A stretch of 64,000 nt of DNA from Marinobacterium rhizophilum DSM 18822 (lineage in GTDB: Bacteria > Pseudomonadota > Gammaproteobacteria > Pseudomonadales > Balneatricaceae), in contig NZ_KB899093.1 of the NCBI RefSeq assembly GCF_000378045.1, forward strand, positions 1 through 64,000, written 5' to 3'. Shown here piece after piece: positions 44,839 to 53,466 of this stretch. Below the pieces are notes generated by a model. That model made no database searches and was not told the DNA's origin. It saw only the letters and a program-made list of their open reading frames with translations. The number at the start of each line of letters is the position of its first letter. Within the stretch, counting starts at the first letter, position 1. Made by a program: the position numbers and the translations under genes.

Positions 44839-45600
44839 TCAGGCCAATTGTAGCCTTATATGGGGCTTCGTCCTGAAAGGTTGCAGGAAGTCGGCTGCCT
44901 CATCTGCATCGGTGATCAGGGTCCAATCGAAATGCATCGGTGTCCAGTAGGGCTGATTACCTTCGCCGATCTTGGAGCTGTCGGCCAGAACAAAGGTCTG
45001 TGCAGCCCGGGCAATCATGCACTCCTTTAGATACGCCTGCTCCTCGCTTGCCTCGCACAAGCCCCTGTCGGCAACCACGCCATCGGCGCTGAGGAACACC
45101 TTGTCGGCGCTAAAGCGAGTCAGCGCGTTCTGAGCAACCGGGCCAAAGGTGGACATGCTGGAGCTTCTCAATTCGCCACCAAGGAGTGTCAGTTTGATCT
45201 CGGGGTTGGCGGTCAACAGGGGGACAGCGAGCAGGTTATTGGTGATGACGTGCAGCTGTGTGCGGCCGGACAACAGATTGGCCAGCGCACAGAGGGTCGT
45301 TCCACCATCGAGAATGATCACATCGCCATCATTGATGAACGACATCGCCACTTTGGCGATGCGCTTTTTCTCCTGGTTGTAAAGCTCGCGTCTGTGCTCT
45401 ACCGGCATCTCTGGCACGTGGCTCTGGCGCTGCTGGGCGCCGCCGTAAGTGCGAATAATCGAGCCTTCTTCAGCCAGTGCTGTCAGATCGCGCCGGACCG
45501 TCGCCTCCGATACGCCCAGGCGCGAGCATAGCTCATTAACATTACTCACTCCGGCGTGCACCAGTTCGAGTATGGTTCGGCGTCTGTTCGCTACTTTCAT
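44839..45600 (-). CDS. DeoR-family transcriptional repressor
   Basis: A 253-residue DeoR/GlpR regulator. The N-terminal winged HTH has RRRTILELVHAGVSNVNELC and VSEATVRRDLTALAEEG with RTYGGA, the family signature. The C-terminal DeoRC sugar-phosphate sensor has ILDGGTTLCALANLL and VFLSADGV with VLADSSKIGE. It should respond to a phosphorylated sugar intermediate, fitting the kinase-led pathway. The ATG at 45600 is used; a GTG at 45612 would add four residues. It is convergent with the sigma-54 activator. Confidence 0.9.
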   Translation of the reverse strand: MKVANRRRTILELVHAGVSNVNELCSRLGVSEATVRRDLTALAEEGSIIRTYGGAQQRQSHVPEMPVEHRRELYNQEKKRIAKVAMSFINDGDVIILDGGTTLCALANLLSGRTQLHVITNNLLAVPLLTANPEIKLTLLGGELRSSSMSTFGPVAQNALTRFSADKVFLSADGVVADRGLCEASEEQAYLKECMIARAAQTFVLADSSKIGEGNQPYWTPMHFDWTLITDADEAADFLQPFRTKPHIRLQLA

Positions 45601-45814
45601 GGCTGAGCACACTTACATTGCTTTGAATTACAAAAAGTTATACTCGTATCTCCGGGAAGATTGCAACGCTGGATCGGGAGAGCGGCATTTCTACTGTTGT
45701 GTCATTCAGCTCAGGGGCCGTGTTCGTCGGGTCGATTCGGCTCAGACCCGGGCGCCTGCTCGAGTAGCAGGCTTCCCACGCACCTGTGCTGGCCCCCTCT
45801 CATAAAACCTGTGC

Positions 45815-46120
45815 TCAGCGCTGCGCGGCGGCCTGTCGCAAACAGTCGATCAGCCGAGCGCAGGTCGGCGTTCTGATTCGGCCGCGCATCGTGATGATGC
45901 CCACCGGCGGCAATTCAATATGCATCTCCAGCGCCAGTACTTTCAGTAACCCCTGCGCCTCGAAATGTTGCGCGACGTCCCGTGCCAGGTAGCCGATGGC
46001 TGGTCGCTGGCGCACGAAGGTAAGGATGGTCAGAAAGGATGCCGATTCGATCAGGTCAACCGGCGGGTTGAGGCCGTGCTTGTAGAACATCTGGTTTAAC
46101 TTGATGCGTGACGAGGCCCA
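45815..46120 (-). pseudogene. LysR-family regulator, C-terminal remnant
   Basis: The last 90-100 residues of a LysR effector domain: homology starts about SSRIKLNQMF, then VDLIESASFLTILTFVRQRP and IGYLARDVAQHFEAQG, and IITMRGR near the end. The HTH and the first two-thirds are missing. The break coincides with the broken 5' end of the divergent dehydrogenase remnant, which fits a single deletion. It is not expected to bind DNA. Confidence 0.75.
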
Positions 46121-46151
46121 GGGGGGGCGGCACTACCCAGGGCAGGGGGAG

Positions 46152-46643
46152 TCCAACGCCCAGCGCCACAGCATGGTGTTCTGGGACGAAATGACCGACC
46201 GCGTTGCGGCCGATTATCCGGACGTCGAAGTAACCCGCTACCATGTCGATGCCATTGCCGCGCGCATGATCACCAATCCCGAGACACTTGATGTCGTGGT
46301 TGCATCCAACCTGTTCGGCGACATTCTCACGGATATCGGTGCGGCCATTCAGGGGGGGCTTGGTTTTGCGGCCTCGGCCAATATCAATCCGGTGAGCGGT
46401 GGTCCCGGCATGTTCGAGCCGGTGCATGGATCGGCGCCCGACATTATGGGCAAGGGGCTGGCCAACCCGCTGGCGACGCTTTGGGCCGGTGCCCTGATGC
46501 TGCAACATCTTGGTGAAGCTACCGCAGCCGAGTCGCTGATGAATGCGCTTGAGGCGGTTACAGCCTCGGGTGCCGGTACGCCGGATATGCACGGCAGCCT
46601 CACGACCGCCGAACTGGCGCAGGCGGTGCAGGCCGCACTCTGA
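46152..46643 (+). pseudogene. tartrate dehydrogenase-type (isopropylmalate dehydrogenase family), C-terminal remnant
   Basis: The C-terminal half of a beta-decarboxylating dehydrogenase of the TtuC/DmlA group: SNAQRHSMVFWDEM, then VDAIAARMITNPETLDVVVA, SNLFGDILTDIGAAIQGGLG and MFEPVHGSAPDIMGKGLANP. About the first 190 residues, including the early substrate arginines, are absent. An ATG at 46101 opens the frame, but the codons before 46152 have no family sequence. A good terminator follows. Loss of this gene suggests that tartrate/malate use was lost. Confidence 0.78.
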
Positions 46644-46666
46644 TAGCAGCACGCTGGTGTCTTTAT

Positions 46667-46692
46667 AAACGGGCCGCTCTGGCCCGTTTTTT
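46667..46692 (+). terminator. intrinsic terminator after the dehydrogenase remnant
   Basis: AAACGGGCC, loop GCTCT, GGCCCGTTTTTT: strong hairpin plus T run. Confidence 0.92.
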
Positions 46693-47331
46693 CGTGATAG
46701 AGAGGGGATGTCGGTGTCCGGCACACCCTGCCGTATCCCGTTGAGTGCAGAGAACTACCACGTGGCTCGGCCACGGCAGGCCCTTATTTTGGGTATAAAT
46801 AATTTGCGTGAAGCGCGTCAAGATATCGTTAGAAGAATATGACCAAATAAAGGGCGTCGCATTTGGTGATATTTACCAGTAGCAGTCATTATGTTGTCCG
46901 CCGGATAAATAGGTTATTCGGTTATTTTGGCTTCTGGATAACAAGGGCTACTTTTATTTTTGGTGGATAGTATTTTTTATTTTTCTATTTGGCGCCGGAA
47001 TTCTGATTTGTTTGGATTTAAATTATCGTTACATACGGCTACTTTCGGCTGTACCCTGGTGGCTCGCATAGGTTTGAGCGAGGCTGCGGCTAAGCTATTA
47101 ACCTACCGTACGAAAAGGAATCAATCCGCCGGATTAATAATATAAAATGTACGGAGTCGGTTTTAAATCTGTACATAAAATTACCTACGGCAGATTTTTG
47201 GGTCAGAACCGCTGAAACTTGGAAAAATCAGAGGATCATAAATCTGATGTGCAGGACAGCAAGCGCGGCCGTGAAGAAATCCCGTTACTCAGCACAGTAG
47301 GTTGTCTTTGCTCTGCAACAGGCTAAATGAT
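46693..47331. other. 640 nt intergenic, AT-rich middle
   Basis: No gene supported. The part from about 46790 to 47180 is distinctly more AT-rich than its surroundings and may be foreign or decayed DNA. No transposon end or direct repeat was recognised. Confidence 0.45.
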
Positions 47332-47356
47332 ACGCGGGGCCTGTAAGGCCCCGCGT
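47332..47356 (-). terminator. hairpin after the TRAP operon
   Basis: ACGCGGGGCC, loop TGTAA, GGCCCCGCGT is a perfect 10-bp stem, 24 nt past the large-permease stop. There is no T run on the minus strand. Confidence 0.65.
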
Positions 47357-47379
47357 GGGTGGTGGATGGATGCGGATCA

Positions 47380-48705
47380 TCAGGGCCCGTATAGCACTTC
47401 TGGAAGCCAGAGCGCTATTTGCGGAAATGCCAGTAACAGACCAAGACCGATAATCTGCAGCACAATGAAGGGCACTGCCGCTTTGTATAGGTCATAGATG
47501 GTGACTTCAGGCGGTGCCACCGATCGCATATAGAACAGGTTGTAGCCGAAGGGTGGCGTGAGATAGGCACACTGCATACTCACGATAAAGAGTACGGCAA
47601 ACCAGATCGTATCGAAGCCGAGTGACTCTACAATCGGCACGAACAGCGGAACCGTGATAAACACGATGGCAAAGTCGTCGAGGAACATGCCGAGCACGAA
47701 GTAACAGCACAGCATCATGATAATGACCCACATTGGCGAGAGGCTGGTATCCTCGACAATATCCTGCAGCAGGAATCCGGCATCCAGACCAATGTAAACC
47801 TTGCTGAAGAAGATGGCCGCCACTGTTATCCAGATCAGCATGCCCATCAGGCGGGTGGTGCTCAGTAATACATCCTTGAGCATCGCAAACGTCAGCGTTC
47901 GGTAAATGGCGGCACAGAGAATGGCGCCGGCTGCGCCGATCGCGGAGGCTTCGGATGGCGCCGTGATCCCCGAGATAATACAGGTCAGTACTGTAGTAAT
48001 CAGTGCCCCTGGCAGCACCAGTGCCTTGAGTGACTTCAGCTTACCGACCCAGTCGACCTGTTCTTCCTTGGGTACCGGGGGGGCCAGAGACGGGTTGATA
48101 CGGCTGCGGATCAGCACATAGAGGATGTAGATGCCGGCGAGCATAAGCCCCGGCATCAGCCCGGCAGCAAACAGTTTGCCGACGGACTCCCTGGCCAGGA
48201 ACGCATAGAGGATCATCAGCACGCTGGGGGGAATGAGAAACCCGAGAGCGCCACCGGCCATAATCGTGCCCGTGACCAGTTTCTTGTCATAGCCACGTTT
48301 GAGCATAGCGGGCAGGGCAATGACGCCGAGGCTGACCGTTGCGGCGCCTGACACGCCCGCCATGGCGGCGATCAGCGCGCAGATGATGACAGTACCGATG
48401 CCCAGTCCGCCCGGGATCTGCCCCATCAGCTTGTTCATCATCTCGAACAGGTCGTCAGTGATGCCTGATCGTTCCAGCATCAGCCCCATGAAAATAAACA
48501 TCGGCAGGGCAACGAGCAGAAAGTTGTCCATAGCCGCAAAAGAGCTGATGGTCAGCAGTTCCAGAGAGCCAGGTCCCCAGAGGGAAAAGGCAAATACGAT
48601 ACCGACGCTGAGCAGCGACCAGGCTAGTGGGGCGCCCAACATCAGCATCACGAACATGGCTCCGAACATGCCTATCGTAATGAGTAACGGATCAAGTTCT
48701 GACAC
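47380..48705 (-). CDS. TRAP transporter large permease (DctM-type)
   Basis: A 441-residue inner-membrane protein with about twelve hydrophobic segments, the sodium-coupled translocation subunit of a TRAP importer. LGAPLAWSLLSVG near the start, MAGVSGAATVSLGVIALPAML, GALGFLIPPSVLMILYAFLA and C-terminal LTPPFGYNLFYMRSVAP are DctM hallmarks. It is the third gene of a DctP-DctQ-DctM unit, 53 nt after the DctQ stop. Confidence 0.95.
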   Translation of the reverse strand: MSELDPLLITIGMFGAMFVMLMLGAPLAWSLLSVGIVFAFSLWGPGSLELLTISSFAAMDNFLLVALPMFIFMGLMLERSGITDDLFEMMNKLMGQIPGGLGIGTVIICALIAAMAGVSGAATVSLGVIALPAMLKRGYDKKLVTGTIMAGGALGFLIPPSVLMILYAFLARESVGKLFAAGLMPGLMLAGIYILYVLIRSRINPSLAPPVPKEEQVDWVGKLKSLKALVLPGALITTVLTCIISGITAPSEASAIGAAGAILCAAIYRTLTFAMLKDVLLSTTRLMGMLIWITVAAIFFSKVYIGLDAGFLLQDIVEDTSLSPMWVIIMMLCCYFVLGMFLDDFAIVFITVPLFVPIVESLGFDTIWFAVLFIVSMQCAYLTPPFGYNLFYMRSVAPPEVTIYDLYKAAVPFIVLQIIGLGLLLAFPQIALWLPEVLYGP

Positions 48706-48758
48706 CTTGAATTCCTTTGAATGTCTTGGTGATAGGGTGTTTTATGACTTTGCGCGTT

Positions 48759-49295
48759 CTATGTCGCGTTACTGGCGTCGTCAGCGGGTGCGAGATTAAA
48801 GGCCATCAGGATGTCTCTGATCCAGTTTGCAAAGCCCTGCAACCAGACCAGGCCGACCCCCAGGGGCAGCATGGTTTTGAACGGATAGACGGGCGGCCCC
48901 CAGGTGCTCTTCGACGACATTTCGTTGTTTTGCCAGGATTCAAGCGCAAACTCGCAGGCAGCGTAAAAGAAGACCGCGAAGACGACGAGAACTACAAACC
49001 CGGTTATGACATCCAGAATTGCACGGCCGCGTTGGGAAAACAGGTGATAGACGACTTCGCTACGCACATGGGCCTGATGCCGGTGGGTATAGGCGCCGGC
49101 CAGTATGCAAAAAGTGCCATACAGCATGGTGGTGGTTTCGTGAGCCCAGGAGGTCGGGTTGAGGAAGAAATAACGGGCCGCGATTTCATAGAGCAGGACG
49201 CCAATCATGACAAGGCACATCCAGGAGACGGCCTTGCCAATGAATTCGGATATCCCGTCGATTGTATCGAGCAATCGAGATATCCCTGTCATCAA
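48759..49295 (-). CDS. TRAP transporter small permease (DctQ-type)
   Basis: A 178-residue protein with four hydrophobic segments and the DctQ pattern: an N-terminal TM with LVMIGVLLYEIAARYFFLNP, and then SWAHETTTMLYGTFCILAGAY with HRQAHVRSEVVYH. It overlaps the DctP stop by 4 nt (ATGA), so the two are translationally coupled. Confidence 0.93.
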   Translation of the reverse strand: MMTGISRLLDTIDGISEFIGKAVSWMCLVMIGVLLYEIAARYFFLNPTSWAHETTTMLYGTFCILAGAYTHRHQAHVRSEVVYHLFSQRGRAILDVITGFVVLVVFAVFFYAACEFALESWQNNEMSSKSTWGPPVYPFKTMLPLGVGLVWLQGFANWIRDILMAFNLAPADDASNAT

Positions 49296-50302
49296 GCTCT
49301 CCCGGTTGCCTTGGCGGCGGCCTTGAGAATATCGATGGCCTTCTTGTTACGCTCGGACTTGGCCGCTTCCTCTTCCCAGATTACCTCTGCCGCCTTGCGC
49401 AGGCGGGCCGAATCTTCCGGTGACAGGGAGCTCATAACGAAGTGGCCGGTGGCAGAGGCATCGATGGAGCCGCTGACCATCCAGGTATGCATCTTGCTCG
49501 CGTGCTTGGCAAATGCCAGCTCGATGCACTTGCGCTGCTCCTCGGTGAGGGACTTCCATTTGTCCATGTTGACCAGAATCTCGTCTGTATAGCCGGGGTT
49601 GACCATGTTCAGCGAGGTATAGTGCTTGGCAGCTTCGTAAAGCTTCATCGACAGGTATTCGTTGGTGCCGGCGTAAATGACGCCATCGATAGTGCCGGTG
49701 CTAAGACCGACATAGAGCTCGGATCCGGGCAGGAATACGGTCGGGATGTCGAACTGCTCAAGAATCTTCGCGACACTGGGGGTGGCGCGTATTTTCATCT
49801 GCTTCAGGTCGTCCAGGCTGTTCACCGGTTCCTTGGTCAGCAGGTCGAACGGGCCACCCATAATCGGGCCCAGGTAATGCACGTTGTGTTCGGCGTAGGA
49901 CTCGCGAATCAGGTCAGCCAGGCCCTTTGTATCCATGATGTACATGGCTTCGTCGTAGTTGGTCCAGGCGGCGGGAAGACCGGCTTCGATGGATGCAATA
50001 TCGAGCTGCCCCGGCCAGTAACCGGCATAGCCCTGGCACATGTCGATGGTGCCTTTGCTGACCGCCTGGAACATCTCCGCATCGGGTACCAGGGAGCTGC
50101 CGGTGTAGCGACGTACCCTGAGCTCCTCATTGGATGCGATTTTCACATCATCGGTAAACGCATCGAAAATATCGTTGGCTTCCTTGCCCCAGTAAGTTTG
50201 CATGCGCAGGGTCGTTGCAGCACTGGCTGAGGTGGCGCTGATTGCCAGTGGAGCAGCGACAAGCCCGGCGGCGGCGGTTCTGATCAAATCGCGTCGTTTC
50301 AT
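49292..50302 (-). CDS. TRAP transporter substrate-binding protein (DctP-type)
   Basis: A 336-residue periplasmic binding protein. The signal has a twin-arginine-like MKRRDLIRTAAAGLVAAP. The body follows the DctP fold: an N-terminal LRMQTYWGKEANDIF, LVPDAEMFQAVSKGTIDM, the binding-site segment MKIRATPSVAKILEQFDI, and LSTGTIDGVIYAG. The arginine of the K-x-R-x-x motif, which binds the ligand carboxylate, is present, so an organic acid is expected. The neighbouring dehydrogenase and LysR remnants may once have supplied the matching catabolism (inference). Confidence 0.94.
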   Translation of the reverse strand: MKRRDLIRTAAAGLVAAPLAISATSASAATTLRMQTYWGKEANDIFDAFTDDVKIASNEELRVRRYTGSSLVPDAEMFQAVSKGTIDMCQGYAGYWPGQLDIASIEAGLPAAWTNYDEAMYIMDTKGLADLIRESYAEHNVHYLGPIMGGPFDLLTKEPVNSLDDLKQMKIRATPSVAKILEQFDIPTVFLPGSELYVGLSTGTIDGVIYAGTNEYLSMKLYEAAKHYTSLNMVNPGYTDEILVNMDKWKSLTEEQRKCIELAFAKHASKMHTWMVSGSIDASATGHFVMSSLSPEDSARLRKAAEVIWEEEAAKSERNKKAIDILKAAAKATGRA

Positions 50303-50949
50303 GTCTCGGGGATTCCCTGTTGGTTATTATTGCTGAAGCCGTAGCCATTGTTGTCAGGCTGATCGATATCCCGTGTGTTTGTATGCGACATGGATCTGCC
50401 ACGTTGCGGCCAGGTGACGACTTAACTGAACACTAGATGCTTTTGGTCAAATTACCAGTTGGATGCCGTGTGATTAAAATTTTTCCGACGTACTGACATG
50501 CGATTGCTCAGACTCACGCACCTCTTTAAGCGCTACCTAATTGACACTGGGGCCATTGGGCGAATGACCTGTTTTTAGGGGCGTTTAAAAGGAGATCCGC
50601 GTAGCTCTGCTGCCAGGGGAGGTCCGTTCGACCGATGTTTTCAATGGCCTGTCTCTGCGAAAAAGCCATGCGATCGGCGTGCTAGGCTGCAGTCATCGGG
50701 GGTATGACTGCAAGACAGCCTGCCTGGTCTCAGGCTCGGCGCACCCGGCAGGCTGTTGCCTGCGTATGCATTTTGCTGGACGTATTAATCCGTTGACGAT
50801 GCGGAGTCAGGGCTATACGGGCGTACCTGATCGGGTTCGCCGTTGCGTAATACGTTGTAAGGCTTTGTCTTCGTTGAAAAATGCCAACGTCGCTGATGTT
50901 CGACTATGCCGGTGTCCTTGTTGTCGCGCTCATCCGTGAAGAACCGCGT
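50303..50949. other. 650 nt without an intact gene
   Basis: Spacer between the TRAP operon and the MarR remnant. CAGCCTGCC (50716-50724) and GGCAGGCTG (50747-50755) form a 9-bp stem with a 22-nt loop. Minus-strand DNA just below 50950 may be further decayed MarR sequence, but its frame is broken and I could not prove homology. Confidence 0.45.
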
Positions 50950-51123
50950 TTATGGAACCGCCAGGTTTTGGCTGCTTTGGCTGCATCCTTTCCCAATTGT
51001 GTCCAGCGCAAGCATTGCAACCCAGCGGCTTTGAGTCAGGCCCAGCTCGGCCATGTGCCTGTCAACCACGGTGCGCCACAGAAGGGCCGTACGGTTCACC
51101 AGCCAGCCCAGATTACTTTCCAT
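50950..51123 (-). pseudogene. MarR-family regulator, truncated after 57 codons
   Basis: ATG at 51123 with a perfect AAAGGAGGAG site. The peptide starts MESNLGWLVNRTALLWRTVV and continues RHMAELGLTQSRWVAMLALD, a typical MarR/SlyA N-terminus (helices 1-2). The frame then goes astray (GCSQSSQNLAVP) and stops at TAA 50950-50952 just where the recognition helix should begin. It is therefore a broken gene of a normally 140-150-residue protein, left with intact translation and operator signals. Confidence 0.75.
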
Positions 51124-51139
51124 ATTCTCCTCCTTTATC

Positions 51140-51179
51140 TTAGCGTGCTAAGCAATACGGCAAGTGGTTAGCATGCTAA
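51140..51179. promoter_or_regulatory. two MarR-type palindromic operators
   Basis: TTAGCGTGCTAA (51140-51151) and TTAGCATGCTAA (51168-51179), 28 nt apart centre to centre, sit just upstream of the MarR remnant. The second is a perfect palindrome and the first differs by one base. Sites of this form are typical autoregulatory operators of MarR-family proteins. Confidence 0.7.
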
Positions 51180-51301
51180 GCAAGTGAGGGTGAATTCGAT
51201 TCTCAATGGGCAGCGCGATATTCACAGACGCCTGCGAGTACAGGCTCACAGCATCCAGTCGCCTCGAATCAGCATAAAAAGTGCGGCAACTGCCCCGTTG
51301 A

Positions 51302-52204
51302 TTACGGGTACCGTCCTGTCAGCCGGTTCTCGACCAGTTCAACCAGTATGGTATTAACAAGGCGCATCACCGCATTCGGGTTCTCGCCCCGTCGGCGCGA
51401 GGCGATGACGGGTACGGTGATGTTGTGGTCCTCCAGGGGCATGTACTCCACGCCTTCGCGACTGAGTTTGCGCACCTGTTCCGGTACCAGGGTAAAGCCC
51501 ATATCCGAGGCTACGAGAGACAGCGCTGTCTGAAGGTCATTGACCTGCTGACTGACGCGGACTTTCAGACCTCGGCCATGAAACAGGCTCTGGGTAATGG
51601 CGGCAAAGTTTGGTCCCGGACCCGAAGGGAAAACGACCATGGGCCACTCCGACAGCTCCTTCATTGAAGGGGGGTGGCGAGTCAGTACGTGGCCAGCAGG
51701 GATCGCGGCAATGATCGGTTCATTAAACAGCAGTTCCTGCTCGACATCGGGGTCTTCAATGCTGACCCTGCCGAAGCCAATGTTGATCTTGCCCGCTTTC
51801 AGGGCTTCAACCTGCTCCCGGGTTTTCAGTTCATGCAGGACGATCTCCAGGTTTTTATTCTGTCGCAGCCGTCGAACCATCATGGGTAGCTGTCCGTAAA
51901 AGACCGACGGCACGAAGCCAATGGAAAAGACGGTCTTGCGGTGCTGGGCAATGCGTCGAGTGTCCTCCACAGTGACCGATACCTTGTCCAGAATCTGGCG
52001 GGCCTGTTCCAGAAAGTATTCACCGCCGCTCGTAAGCTCCAGCCCCCGGGGTTTGCGGATGAAAAGCTCCACCCCCACTTCCTCCTCGAGCTGCTTGATC
52101 TGCCGCGTCAGCGGTGGCTGCGCAATAAACAGCTTTTTTGCGGCCCGGGTCAGGTTGCCTTCCTCCGCCACCGCGACGAAGTACCGTAGGTGTCTCAGCT
52201 CCAT
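51302..52204 (-). CDS. catR: LysR-family regulator of catechol/benzoate degradation (CatR/BenM-like)
   Basis: A 300-residue LysR protein. The HTH is MELRHLRYFVAVAEEGNLTR with AAKKLFIAQPPLTRQIKQLE, the exact style of CatR/CatM/BenM. The effector domain has IGFVPSVFYGQLPMMVRRLR. It is divergent from catB with a consensus LysR box between them, so it activates the cat-ben operon with cis,cis-muconate (and perhaps benzoate) as inducer. Whether it is CatR-like or BenM-like cannot be decided by eye. Confidence 0.9.
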   Translation of the reverse strand: MELRHLRYFVAVAEEGNLTRAAKKLFIAQPPLTRQIKQLEEEVGVELFIRKPRGLELTSGGEYFLEQARQILDKVSVTVEDTRRIAQHRKTVFSIGFVPSVFYGQLPMMVRRLRQNKNLEIVLHELKTREQVEALKAGKINIGFGRVSIEDPDVEQELLFNEPIIAAIPAGHVLTRHPPSMKELSEWPMVVFPSGPGPNFAAITQSLFHGRGLKVRVSQQVNDLQTALSLVASDMGFTLVPEQVRKLSREGVEYMPLEDHNITVPVIASRRRGENPNAVMRLVNTILVELVENRLTGRYP

Positions 52205-52206
52205 CC

Positions 52207-52242
52207 ATACCTCCAGGGTATTGGTCAGTACTTAATCAATAT
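52207..52242. promoter_or_regulatory. CatR/BenM binding sites
   Basis: ATACctccaggGTAT (52207-52221) matches the ATAC-N7-GTAT consensus perfectly. A second, imperfect site GTACttaatcaATAT (52228-52242) lies 21 nt further, two helical turns away. This is the usual strong-site/weak-site arrangement of BenM/CatM promoters. The strong site begins 3 nt before the regulator's own ATG, so it also allows autorepression. Confidence 0.8.
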
Positions 52243-52269
52243 TGGATCGCCTCTGCGAAACTATGTAAT
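52242..52269 (+). promoter_or_regulatory. probable catB promoter
   Basis: TTGGAT (52242-52247) and TGTAAT (52264-52269) are spaced by 16 nt, directly downstream of the weak LysR site. The start would be near 52276, about 35 nt before the catB ATG. Confidence 0.55.
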
Positions 52270-52310
52270 TTTCGAATCACAGCATTTCTTACTTGCGATT
52301 CGGAGAGCCC

Positions 52311-53432
52311 ATGTCCTCGACCATTCAATCCATTGAATCCATTCTGGTCGACATCCCGACCATCCGCCCTCATAAGCTCTCCATGACAACCATGGGGGTT
52401 CAGAGCATGGTTATCGTGCGGATGAAGGACTCCGACGGCCTCGAAGGGCTGGGCGAAGCCACTACGATTGGTGGTCTGGCCTACGGTCCGGAAAGCCCGG
52501 AGAGCGTGAAACTTACCATCGACACCTATTTCAAACCACAACTGATTGGCCAGTCTGCGGATCAAATCAATACTCTAAGGGTAATGTTAAACCGCTCGAC
52601 CCGCGGCAACAACCTGGCCAAGTCCGCCATTGAAACGGCCTTGCTTGATCTGCAGGGCAAGCGCCTGAACCGCCCGGTATCCGATCTGCTCGGCGGCGCC
52701 GTTCAGCAGCACCTTCCGGTGCTCTGGACCCTCGCCAGCGGCGATACCGCCAAGGATATCAAGGAAGCACTCGACCTGATCGAAACCCGCCGCCACTGTG
52801 CTTTCAAGCTCAAGATCGGTTCCCGTGCGCTGATGGACGATATCCGCCATGTCGCGGCGATCAAAGAGGCCCTGGGCGAGGCCGCCAGCGTGCGGGTGGA
52901 TGTCAACCAGGCCTGGGACGAGTCCACTGCCGCCAAGGGGATGGCGGAGCTGCAGGCCGCTGGAGTTGACCTGGTTGAGCAGCCTACGCCGATGAAGGAT
53001 CACGCCGCACTGGTGCGCCTGTCCGAGAGGTTCCATATCCCCATTCTGGCCGATGAAGCCGTGGCGGATGCGAAGGATATGTACAACCTCGCCGCCGCCG
53101 GTTTTTCCGGTGCCGTTGCCCTGAAAATCGCCAAAGCGGGTGGCCCTGTTCGAGCCCTGGAACAGGCCGCCGTTGCTCAGGCCGCCGGTATCGGCCTGTA
53201 CGGCGGCACCCTGCTGGAGGGGACCATCGGTACCGCTGCATCCCTGCATGCCTGGTCGACCCTCGAGACCCTGCACTGGGGCACCGAGATGTTCGGCCCG
53301 CTGCTGATGAAAGACGACATCGTGGTCAAGCCGCTGAATTTTCATGACAACGGCGTGGACCTGCCGACAGGCCCGGGCCTGGGTATCGAGATTGACGAAG
53401 ACAAGCTGGCCCTCTATCGCCGAAAAGACTGA
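52311..53432 (+). CDS. catB: muconate cycloisomerase
   Basis: CatB lactonises cis,cis-muconate to muconolactone, step two of the catechol branch of the beta-ketoadipate pathway. The 373-residue enolase-superfamily protein has the capping domain start IESILVDIPTIRPHKLSM, the catalytic K-x-K (FKLKIGSR), metal ligands in RVDVNQAWDE, VEQPTP and ILADEAVADA, and the late lysine in ALKIAKAGG. GGAGA precedes the ATG at 52311; an in-frame upstream ATG at 52293 is unlikely. First gene of the operon. Confidence 0.96.
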   Translation: MSSTIQSIESILVDIPTIRPHKLSMTTMGVQSMVIVRMKDSDGLEGLGEATTIGGLAYGPESPESVKLTIDTYFKPQLIGQSADQINTLRVMLNRSTRGNNLAKSAIETALLDLQGKRLNRPVSDLLGGAVQQHLPVLWTLASGDTAKDIKEALDLIETRRHCAFKLKIGSRALMDDIRHVAAIKEALGEAASVRVDVNQAWDESTAAKGMAELQAAGVDLVEQPTPMKDHAALVRLSERFHIPILADEAVADAKDMYNLAAAGFSGAVALKIAKAGGPVRALEQAAVAQAAGIGLYGGTLLEGTIGTAASLHAWSTLETLHWGTEMFGPLLMKDDIVVKPLNFHDNGVDLPTGPGLGIEIDEDKLALYRRKD

Positions 53433-53466
53433 GATGCCGCAACGATCAGCAAACAGAGGAAAGCAC

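Noticed and set aside
46056-46724. Minus-strand 222-codon ORF over the dehydrogenase remnant
   Set aside because: Shadow of the plus-strand TtuC-type sequence.
50881-51171. Plus-strand 96-codon ORF over the MarR remnant
   Set aside because: It is antisense to clear MarR sequence and lacks a ribosome site.
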